Assembly (NCBI GenBank): GCA_019634415.1
Contig: JAHQVJ010000031.1
Span: forward strand, 1-64,000
DNA length: 64,000 nucleotides
Source: Myxococcales bacterium
Lineage (GTDB): Bacteria; Myxococcota_A; UBA796; GCA-2862545
Direction: 5' to 3'
Part shown: positions 57,630-64,000 of the stretch, in pieces
Layout of the letters: each line of letters begins with the position of its first letter
How positions within the stretch are numbered: the first letter of the stretch is position 1
Notes under the pieces: generated by a model
Databases searched by the model: none
Seen by the model: only the letters and a program-made list of their open reading frames with translations
What the model was told of the DNA's origin: nothing
Made by a program: the position numbers and the translations under genes

Positions 57630-58712
57630 CTAGAAGGGCAAGCGGAGCTGGTCGACGGTCTCGCGCGGCTCCGACACGAAGTTCGACAGACCCACGCCGA
57701 TCAGTCGAACCGGTCGATGCTCGGCATCGGTGCGGTCCAGGAGGCGGATGGCGGCCTGCAGGACCTCGTCGGACGTGCGGGTGGGAGAGGGCAGCGTCTC
57801 GGAGCGGGTGACGGTGGTGAAGTCGTCGTAGCGGAGCTTGAGGGTCACGGTGCGCCCTCGGTCGGCGTCGCTCGTGAGGCCGCCGCACACCCGCTCCGCC
57901 TGGTCGGCGAGCACGGCGTGCAAGGTGGCGCGGTCGGTGACGTCTTCCTCGAAGGTGCGCTCGGCGCTGCGCGAGCGTCTGGGCCGCTCGCCCGACACGG
58001 GTCTGGGATCTTCGCCGTTGGCCATGCGCCACAGCTGGGCGGCTCGGCTGCCCAGGGTGAGGGTGAGCTGCTCCAGCGGCTGGTCGCCCAGCTGTCCGAT
58101 CCGCTCGATGCCCAGAGCCTCGAGCTTGCGGGCGGTGGCTGGCCCCACGCCCCACAGCGACCGCACCGCCAGGGGGCGGATGAAGTCCAGCACCTCGTGC
58201 GGGCGCACCACCGTCAGGCCATCGGGCTTGCGATGGTCCGAGGCGATCTTGGCCACGAACTTGCTCGGGCCGACGCCCACGGAGCAGGTCAGCGACAGCT
58301 CTTCGCGCACGCGCTGTCGGATCGTGCGCCCTGCGAGGGTGCCCGATCCGAGGCCTGCCTTGTCGTCGGTCACGTCGAGGTAGGCCTCGTCCAACGACAG
58401 GGGCTCCACCTGGTCGCTGAAGTCGTCGAGGATGGCCCGCAGCTTTCGGGACACCTGCTTGTAGCGGCCCATGTCGGAGGGCAGGAACACCAGCTCGGGG
58501 CATAGCCGAGCGGCCCGTCGGCTGGGCATGGCCGAGCGCACCCCGTAGCGCCGGGCCTCGTAGGAGGCGGCGGCCACGACGCCTCGCCCTTCTGGACTTC
58601 CGCCGACAGCGACGGGCCTGCCCCGCAGGTGGGGCCGATCCCGCTGCTCGATGGATGCGAAGAACGCGTCCATGTCCACGTGGAGGATCTTGCGCACACC
58701 CCTGCGTACCAC
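57630..58712 (-). CDS. dinB: DNA polymerase IV (DinB, Y-family)
   Basis: 360 residues. Catalytic site D-M-D-A-F-F-A-S and S-L-D-E-A-Y-L-D, the helix-hairpin-helix G-V-G-P-A-T-A-R-K-L and the C-terminal little-finger domain are complete. The protein ends Q-L-R-L-P-F, a sliding-clamp-binding motif. Y-family polymerases copy past lesions at the cost of fidelity. GTG 58712 follows a weak AGAGGT; GTG at 58697 is an alternative. A perfect 26-base palindrome ends four bases before the start codon and could mask the ribosome-binding site. No LexA-like box was recognised. Confidence 0.93.
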   Translation of the reverse strand: MVRRGVRKILHVDMDAFFASIEQRDRPHLRGRPVAVGGSPEGRGVVAAASYEARRYGVRSAMPSRRAARLCPELVFLPSDMGRYKQVSRKLRAILDDFSDQVEPLSLDEAYLDVTDDKAGLGSGTLAGRTIRQRVREELSLTCSVGVGPSKFVAKIASDHRKPDGLTVVRPHEVLDFIRPLAVRSLWGVGPATARKLEALGIERIGQLGDQPLEQLTLTLGSRAAQLWRMANGEDPRPVSGERPRRSRSAERTFEEDVTDRATLHAVLADQAERVCGGLTSDADRGRTVTLKLRYDDFTTVTRSETLPSPTRTSDEVLQAAIRLLDRTDAEHRPVRLIGVGLSNFVSEPRETVDQLRLPF

Positions 58713-58716
58713 CTCT

Positions 58717-58742
58717 GCACGCCCGGTCTTGACCGGGCGTGC
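58717..58742. promoter_or_regulatory. 26-base perfect palindrome directly upstream of dinB
   Basis: GCACGCCCGGTC-TT-GACCGGGCGTGC is a perfect 12-bp inverted repeat with a 2-base spacer, in the 42-base gap between the CsgG-TPR stop (58755) and the dinB GTG (58712). It may be a transcription terminator of the upstream gene without a T-run, a regulator site, or a hairpin hiding the dinB ribosome-binding site. Confidence 0.6.
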
Positions 58743-58754
58743 GGTTCGCTGCGT

Positions 58755-60632
58755 CTACATCCAGGGCACCTCGACGCAGCGGTTGCGCACGACGCCGGTG
58801 TAGTAGTTGCGCAGTACCGTCCATGCGGACGTCATCTGGTACTGCACGTTGGTCTCGAAGCCAGGGTAGTCGGGCATCTCCTCCTCCTCGGCGTCGGACA
58901 GTGCTTCCACGCAGTCGGGAACCTCGGCGCGGTCGCTCCTCGCGTTGGTGCGCGCCGACTTCACGAAGGCGTAGGCGTCGGCGACGTTGCCGAGATCGGC
59001 GGTGTGTCCCGCCAGGCAGCCGAAGCGACGAGCGATCACCACGTTGGAGCGGTCGTACACCGACATCGCCCGGGGCTTGGGCTTGCGCAGGTTGTCGAGG
59101 GTGCGCTTCGCGGGCTCCTGCAGGTGCGTCAGCAAGGCGGCGCACTGGGGGTCGTCGGCGAACTCCCCGGCGGCGATGCGCTCCGTGTCGGCTTCGGCTT
59201 CCTCGTCGGTGAGGCCCAGGCTCGCGTACTTCCGGCGCTCCCAGCCCTCGGCGGCTTTCTCGATGCGCTTGAGCTTCGACGTCATGGTGGACTGTAGGTT
59301 GTCGGGCGCCAGCTCGGTGACTGCCTCGGCTCGGGAGAAGATCTCGGGACTGGCTCCGAAGTTGCGCGCCTTCGTGTAGAGCACCTGCAGCTCCACCGAC
59401 ACGCGCAGCGGCAGGTCGTCCTCCGAGCGGCGCGGAGCATCGAGCACGCGGCGGGACTCCAGGGTGCGCTGCAGCTCCTCGAGGGCTGCCACCTCCTCGG
59501 CGGGCCCGAGGCATCGCTCCATCGAGTGCAGCAGCCCGTCGCCACGGTCCACGTCGTTGCCGATCAGGCCCGACAGCTCCCACAGGTAGTTCTCCAGGTT
59601 GGAGAAGATGTAGGGGGCGGCGTAGAAGTAGTCGCCCTTGCCCAGGTTCTCGCGCATGCTGCCCCGCTGGCGCTCGAACATGCCCGCGGAGATGTGGGCT
59701 TCGACCGCTTGGGTGTAGATGCTGCCCCAGTCGTTGCCGCCCACGCGCCACTTCAGGCGCTTCGCATAGGCCTGCATCTCCTCGTAGCGCTGGCAGTGGC
59801 GCTGAAGCCGCAGCAGCGCCACCCAGCGGGTGAAGATGAGTCCGATCTGCTCGTCGGTGATCTTGCTACCTCGCATCTGTCGCGGATCGGGCGACTGGCT
59901 GATGGCGGCCAGCAGCATGGCGTTCTTCTTGGCTTCCTTGTCCGAGATCTGCTGGGCCTTGCGGTCCTCCACCAGCGTGCGGAGCTGGGTGAGGGCCTCG
60001 CGGGCCGCGACGAACTCGGGGTCCGCCTGGACGGCCTTCTGGTACGCCGCCTTGGCTTCCTCCACCTTGCCCTCGGCGGTGCGCTTCAGCCCCACCCCGT
60101 AGTCGGCGAAGGCGCCGAAGCTCTCCGTGGGGGTCTGGATCAACAGCTTTCGTCGCGCCGAGGTGGACAGCGTGACGTCGAGCCCGTCGAGTAGCTGCTC
60201 CACCAGCTCCTTCTCCACCGACACGAAGTCGTCGGCGGAGCCGCTCGCCGAGGCCGCCTTCACGATGTCGGCCGTCTCGACGCGGATGATCCGGGAGTCC
60301 ATGGTGATGGTGTCGCGCACCACCGAGAAGCTCCCGGTGAGGATCAGCTCCGCGCCGACCCCCTTCCCGAGTCGCTGGGCGGTGGCGGGGTCCACGAAGC
60401 CCGTGTCGTTCAGCGTGAACTCCTTCATCAGATCGTCGAGGCGCTCGCGCTCCACCAGGCGCAGCGTCTGCACCTGGGTGAGGTCGGCGATCATCATGCC
60501 GGCCAGACCCGTGCCCAGGCCTTCGTACTCCTCGCTTCCGGCGCCCATGCCCAAGGGCAGCACCGCCAGGGTGGACGCCCAGGCTGCGTGGGGCAGCAGC
60601 GTCGTCAGCAACAAGATCCACAGCGTGCGCAT
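58755..60632 (-). CDS. Exported CsgG-like protein with TPR-type helical region
   Basis: 625 residues. Signal peptide to about residue 19 (L-L-P-H-A-A-W-A). The next 130 residues form a CsgG/FlgO-like domain (T-L-A-V-L-P-L, L-A-G-M-M-I-A-D-L, L-V-E-R-E-R-L-D-D-L-M-K-E, G-A-E-L-I-L-T-G-S-F). Residues about 190-260 look like TPRs (A-K-A-A-Y-Q-K-A-V-Q-A-D-P); the remaining 360 residues are helical and unrecognised. CsgG relatives assemble in the outer membrane or periplasm as secretion or sensor components. It is divergent from a second CsgG-like gene and ends upstream of dinB. Confidence 0.76.
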   Translation of the reverse strand: MRTLWILLLTTLLPHAAWASTLAVLPLGMGAGSEEYEGLGTGLAGMMIADLTQVQTLRLVERERLDDLMKEFTLNDTGFVDPATAQRLGKGVGAELILTGSFSVVRDTITMDSRIIRVETADIVKAASASGSADDFVSVEKELVEQLLDGLDVTLSTSARRKLLIQTPTESFGAFADYGVGLKRTAEGKVEEAKAAYQKAVQADPEFVAAREALTQLRTLVEDRKAQQISDKEAKKNAMLLAAISQSPDPRQMRGSKITDEQIGLIFTRWVALLRLQRHCQRYEEMQAYAKRLKWRVGGNDWGSIYTQAVEAHISAGMFERQRGSMRENLGKGDYFYAAPYIFSNLENYLWELSGLIGNDVDRGDGLLHSMERCLGPAEEVAALEELQRTLESRRVLDAPRRSEDDLPLRVSVELQVLYTKARNFGASPEIFSRAEAVTELAPDNLQSTMTSKLKRIEKAAEGWERRKYASLGLTDEEAEADTERIAAGEFADDPQCAALLTHLQEPAKRTLDNLRKPKPRAMSVYDRSNVVIARRFGCLAGHTADLGNVADAYAFVKSARTNARSDRAEVPDCVEALSDAEEEEMPDYPGFETNVQYQMTSAWTVLRNYYTGVVRNRCVEVPWM

Positions 60633-60697
60633 GTCATGCCTCGTAATGGATGGAAAAGAATCGAAGAACGCCGATTGTCGTGAGTGGGGGGAGACCG

Positions 60698-61468
60698 GTG
60701 CCCTGCGGTTGGATAGATGTTCGCGTGTCCATCTACCTCACTCGCCGCAGCGTCGTTGCGGGCATTGCGAGCCTTGCGGCTCCTGCTTGGGCCTCCACGC
60801 CCTCCACCACGACGTCGGAGGGAGCCGTCAAGCCCACGGTGGCCGTGCTCTACTTCGACTACGAAGGGCCGGATCCGGAGCTTCCGCAGCTGCGGAAGGG
60901 CTTCGCCCAGATGCTCATCAGCGACATGACGGGCAACGAGGGCTTCGACGTGGTGGAGCGCGACCGGATCCAGGACGTCATCGCGGAGCTGCAGCTGTCG
61001 GCCACCGACAAGATCGACGCCGCCCGCGCGGTGAAGATCGGCAAGATCGTGGGCGCCAAGTACTGCGTGTTCGGGCACTACCTGGAGGTGATGGGGGTCT
61101 TCAACGTCACTGCTCGGGTGGTTCACACCGAGACCTCGGTGCTGCTCAAGTGCGCGTCGAACGTCACGGGCAAGCGGGCTGACTTCCTGCAGATCGAGTC
61201 GCAGATCGCCGACGAGCTCACCCGCGGCATCCTCACGGAGGGAGCGGAGTGCAAGGCTCCAGCCGTCGGCGACTCGGGGGTGAACCCGAACAAGTCCAGC
61301 CACACGATGGAGTCGCTGCAGATGGACACGGCGATCCAGTACGGCAAGGCGCTGGACGCCCTCGACAACGACGAGCCGGAGCAAGCCAAGATCTTGCTCG
61401 AGGGCGTCGTCGAGGAGGCCCCGGAGTTCAAGCTGGCGGTGGACGACCTGGAGAAGCTGCTCAAGTAG
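60698..61468 (+). CDS. Exported CsgG-like protein
   Basis: 256 residues from GTG 60698, chosen because GGGGGGAG lies at a suitable distance; GTG 60725 is possible and a longer frame opens at 60650. The signal region holds T-R-R-S-V-V-A-G, a twin-arginine-like motif, ending A-P-A-W-A-S. The CsgG/FlgO-like domain follows: V-A-V-L-Y-F-D-Y, M-L-I-S-D-M-T, V-V-E-R-D-R-I-Q-D-V, G-A-K-Y-C-V-F-G-H-Y. A C-terminal TPR-like helix pair ends the protein. It is divergent from the larger CsgG-TPR protein, suggesting a pair. Confidence 0.74.
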   Translation: MPCGWIDVRVSIYLTRRSVVAGIASLAAPAWASTPSTTTSEGAVKPTVAVLYFDYEGPDPELPQLRKGFAQMLISDMTGNEGFDVVERDRIQDVIAELQLSATDKIDAARAVKIGKIVGAKYCVFGHYLEVMGVFNVTARVVHTETSVLLKCASNVTGKRADFLQIESQIADELTRGILTEGAECKAPAVGDSGVNPNKSSHTMESLQMDTAIQYGKALDALDNDEPEQAKILLEGVVEEAPEFKLAVDDLEKLLK

Positions 61469-61497
61469 AGCGGTCCGTCTCCCGGGTGAGCTGCGGC

Positions 61498-63378
61498 TCA
61501 GTCCGGAAGCCCTGCGGCCTTGCTCCGTGCGGCCTTCGCCTCACCTGCGCGGCCAGCCACGTCGTAGGCGTTGGCCAGGGCTTCGTGCATCATGCTGCGA
61601 TCGGGGCGTAGATCCCGCGCCGACTCCAGGGACGTGATGGCCGCGGGCACGTCCTTGCGGGCGAGCAGGACCTTGCCGCGCAGCAGGTGGGCCTCGCCGA
61701 GCAGCGGGTCGTGCTGCAGCGCCTTGCCGAGGGAGGCCAGCGCCGGCTCGAGCTGGCTGCTGGCGAGCTGGACGGCGGCCTTGTTGTAGTAGGCGAAGGC
61801 GTAGTCCGGGGACTTGCGCGTGGCGTCGGCATAGGCGGCCAACGCTCCGTCGTAGTCCTTGGCCAGCACCAGCGCGTTGCCCAGGTAGTTGTCGGGCACG
61901 CCCCACTCGGGGCACTTGCTGGCGGCGGTGCTCGCGGCCCGGGCCACCTCCCCCTGGTCGGCTCCCGCATACAGCCGTGCGCGCGCCAGAGTGGCCCACA
62001 AGGCGGCGCTGGACTTCTTCGTGGCCGCCTGCTCGAGCAGCGTGCGCGCCTGGCGGTCCTCGTCGCGGGCTGCGCCCGAGGTGCCGTCTCGCAGCAGAGC
62101 AGTGGCCCGAGCGAGCAGGGAGGCTTCCTCTGCCGTGCCGGCGTCGCAGGTCTCGGGGGGAGGGACCTCGCGGGCGCCCGCGCGGAGCTCCTGCAGCGCC
62201 TCGTCGGCCAGCGCCTTCTCGGCTTGGTCGTCGCCGCCGAGCACCCCGCGCCACAGGTCGTACTCCGACTGGCTGATCACCCCGTTGCGGAAGTCCATGC
62301 AGGCGTGGAACGCCAGTCGCTGGCGCATGCGGCGGTCTGCCGTCAGGCCGCCGAGGGCGTCCACCTGCTCGGTGGCGGAGCCCTCGCCGACGCCCAGGGA
62401 GGCGTACTCGTCGGCGCTGGAGCCGTCGGCGTTGCTCGAGGTCTCCTTGCGGCACGCCTTCTCCACCGACCGCTGGTCGGCTCCGATGGGCTCGTCGGCG
62501 ACACCCCCCGGATCCTCCGCCACCTTGCGGTTCACGAGCACGATCTGACCACCCTCGTGGAAGGCCCGGTTGAACACGCCCTGTTGTGGCGTCTGTGGAG
62601 CGTTCTGGTTCACGCGCTCGCGCAGCACCGGGAAGAAGGTGTCGGGCATCACGTAGCGGCCCGTGGCCTCGGCCAGGCTCTGGCGGAAGTAGTAGGCGAA
62701 CACGCTCATGCCATCGCGGCCGGCGTCGCTCACGGGCTCGTTGGAGCCGGAGCTGATCACCATGCGGCTGCGCTTGCTGGCGAGGGACCGCGCGGCCACC
62801 GAGCCGTCGGCGGAGCTGGGACGCAGGGTGTCGCGGAACATGCCCGAGAAGCAGCTGTCGGCCACCACCAGCACGTGGCGTGCCGGGATCGCGCGGAGCT
62901 TGGCGGCCACGTCGTCGTTGCTCACCCAGCGCGACGTGCTGGTGAGGGTGGAGTCCGTGGGCAACCAGAAGCCCCGGTTCTCCGACTCGTCGTACAGCCC
63001 GTGGCCCGCGAAGTACACGATCACGGCATCCTCGGGACCGGTCTCCGCCTTGATGGCGTCGAGGGTGCCGATGATGTCGTCCTCAGTGGCGTTCTGCACC
63101 ACCTGCACGTCGAAGCCGTACTGCTCGTTGAGCAGCTTGCCGAGCTCGGTCACGTCGCGGTTGGGGGTGCCCAGGTCCGGGATGCCCGAGGTGTCCGAGT
63201 AGTCCTGGGCCGAGAACAGGGCAGCTCGGTACTTGGACAGGCCGATGCCCGACGCGTCGCGGCTGGCTGCGTCGTCGGGCAGATCCAGCGCCCGGGTCTT
63301 GTTGCCGGCCGACGCCGACAGGGGGATGCACAGGGCGAGGGCGAGCACGGTGCTCGCCGCCCTAAGGGGCCATCGCAT
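61498..63378 (-). CDS. Exported caspase-like peptidase (C14) with TPR region
   Basis: 626 residues. Signal peptide (L-R-A-A-S-T-V-L-A-L-A-L-C-I-P-L-S-A-S-A) to about residue 25. The caspase fold follows: Y-F-A-G-H-G near residue 125 and V-A-D-S-C-F-S-G near 176 give the catalytic His/Cys pair. A helical middle part precedes six or so TPRs (A-Y-Y-N-K-A-A-V-Q-L-A, G-E-A-H-L-L-R-G-K-V-L-L-A). An exported caspase-like protease would act outside the cytosol, unlike most defence-type caspases. ATG 63378 is chosen because GGGAG lies upstream; it starts two bases after the stop of the right-edge gene. Confidence 0.82.
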   Translation of the reverse strand: MRWPLRAASTVLALALCIPLSASAGNKTRALDLPDDAASRDASGIGLSKYRAALFSAQDYSDTSGIPDLGTPNRDVTELGKLLNEQYGFDVQVVQNATEDDIIGTLDAIKAETGPEDAVIVYFAGHGLYDESENRGFWLPTDSTLTSTSRWVSNDDVAAKLRAIPARHVLVVADSCFSGMFRDTLRPSSADGSVAARSLASKRSRMVISSGSNEPVSDAGRDGMSVFAYYFRQSLAEATGRYVMPDTFFPVLRERVNQNAPQTPQQGVFNRAFHEGGQIVLVNRKVAEDPGGVADEPIGADQRSVEKACRKETSSNADGSSADEYASLGVGEGSATEQVDALGGLTADRRMRQRLAFHACMDFRNGVISQSEYDLWRGVLGGDDQAEKALADEALQELRAGAREVPPPETCDAGTAEEASLLARATALLRDGTSGAARDEDRQARTLLEQAATKKSSAALWATLARARLYAGADQGEVARAASTAASKCPEWGVPDNYLGNALVLAKDYDGALAAYADATRKSPDYAFAYYNKAAVQLASSQLEPALASLGKALQHDPLLGEAHLLRGKVLLARKDVPAAITSLESARDLRPDRSMMHEALANAYDVAGRAGEAKAARSKAAGLPD

Positions 63379-63380
63379 GC

Positions 63381-64000
63381 TTACTCCCATGACGGGTCGG
63401 CCAGCTCGACGTAGCCTTCGCCGTCGGCGTACAGGGCCACGAAGCCGCTGCGGGCCTCGGGCAGGGTGGTGGATACACGGGCCCCGCCGGCACGGGCCTC
63501 CACGCGGTTCCCGCGCACGCTGACCGTCAGCTCCGCGCGCTTCTTGGACATGGGCCGCTTGGCGTAGATCTTGCCGATGGCCAGCCCCTCGGGGCCGCGT
63601 CCGCGGCTCATGTTGCAGCGATCCGGCTCGTCGGGCCAGGTCTCGGTGATCTCGGCGATCATCAGCTGTCCCTCGTGCACGATGGCGCCGATCCCCGTGG
63701 TGGGCACGGGCGTCATGGAGGTGTCGTCCGCGGGATCGCACACCGGTCGCGTCATCAGCTCCCTCACCGCCACGAGCAGACCCGCCGAGGGCCGCTCGGC
63801 CAGGGGCGCCCAGCCTGCAGGCTTCTCGGCCAGCTTGTTGGGCCACCAGTCCGACGCGGGCGTGAAGTCGAGCGTGACCTTGGCGGTGAGGTCCTTGCGC
63901 ACGGCGCCGCCGATGACCAACATGCTGGGCGGCTCGGCCTGCCGCTGGCTGTAGCTGCCGATGTTGCGCAGGTCGCGGTAGTGACGGATGGAGCGGCTCT
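63381..64000 (-). CDS. C-terminal part of an unrecognised protein, cut by the right edge
   Basis: The frame is open to the window edge and 206 residues are visible, with S-I-R-H-Y-R-D-L-R-N-I-G-S-Y at the N-terminal side. The visible part is beta-rich (V-T-L-D-F-T-P-A, L-T-V-S-V-R-G-N-R-V-E-A, S-G-F-V-A-L-Y-A-D-G-E-G-Y-V-E-L), compatible with a concanavalin-like sandwich, and includes the one pair of cysteines C-D-P-A-D-D and C-N-M-S. Its stop lies two bases before the caspase start, so it is co-transcribed with that gene. The 5' end is outside the window. Confidence 0.6.
   Translation of the reverse strand, partial: SRSIRHYRDLRNIGSYSQRQAEPPSMLVIGGAVRKDLTAKVTLDFTPASDWWPNKLAEKPAGWAPLAERPSAGLLVAVRELMTRPVCDPADDTSMTPVPTTGIGAIVHEGQLMIAEITETWPDEPDRCNMSRGRGPEGLAIGKIYAKRPMSKKRAELTVSVRGNRVEARAGGARVSTTLPEARSGFVALYADGEGYVELADPSWE

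Overview
The window is GC-rich, densely packed DNA from a delta-proteobacterial lineage, most likely Myxococcota or a close relative. The clearest pointer is a surface lipoprotein at 30175-31443 whose C-terminus is a Gly-Cys-Gly-Cys segment, a hydrophobic stretch and four arginines, the layout of the MYXO-CTERM sorting tail. Many predicted lipoproteins, Ser/Thr-kinase-like pseudokinases with C-terminal membrane anchors, PEGA and TPR proteins, FG-GAP and thrombospondin-3 repeat proteins, and mono- and diheme cytochromes fit the same group. Intergenic gaps are tiny and several convergent genes overlap by 10-28 bases. No tRNA, rRNA or CRISPR array was found.

Layout. 1-8.6 kb: possible N-terminus of a truncated gene at the left edge, a PHP-type lipoprotein, a porin, a HEAT-repeat protein, a cupin lipoprotein, a phosphoesterase and a GH3-type adenylating enzyme. 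8.7-11 kb: glutathionyl-hydroquinone reductase, a 29-bp tandem repeat and a decayed IS110-type transposase. 11-13.9 kb: two DUF6624-like paralogues around a secreted protein, the second coupled to peptide deformylase. 14-18.4 kb: hotdog thioesterase followed by the Hen1/Pnkp RNA-repair cassette. 18.4-24.4 kb: SRPBCC protein divergent from a LysR regulator, a pseudokinase/TPR-PEGA pair, tgt and infA. 24.5-31.4 kb: small lipoproteins, a MarR regulator with its probable target gene, a histidine kinase/receiver hybrid, an arylsulfotransferase-like lipoprotein and the thrombospondin-repeat protein. 31.5-41.6 kb: a type-2-like valyl-tRNA synthetase, DNA polymerase I, a triple-FKBP lipoprotein, a diheme peroxidase and an unusual aldo/keto reductase-polynucleotide kinase-HAD fusion. 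41.7-54 kb: a second pseudokinase, the SpoVR/DUF444 stress pair, an FG-GAP lipoprotein, two cytochrome c proteins and a DUF389 membrane protein. 54-64 kb: two divergent winged-helix/STAND regulators, one in a probable operon with a membrane-anchored TIR protein; DNA polymerase IV; two divergent CsgG-like proteins; and an exported caspase-like peptidase with TPRs.

How the genes work together. The firmest known system is the Pnkp/Hen1 RNA break-repair cassette. A second polynucleotide-kinase-like protein lies 21 kb away, fused to a complete-looking aldo/keto reductase. The most system-like uncharacterised block is 53.9-64 kb, which combines transcription-factor/STAND ATPases, a TIR domain with its catalytic glutamate, CsgG-like periplasmic proteins and a caspase-like protease. 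Whether these act together is inference. The MarR regulator and the NTF2-like gene next to it share a near-identical operator-like motif, the best-supported regulatory link in the window.
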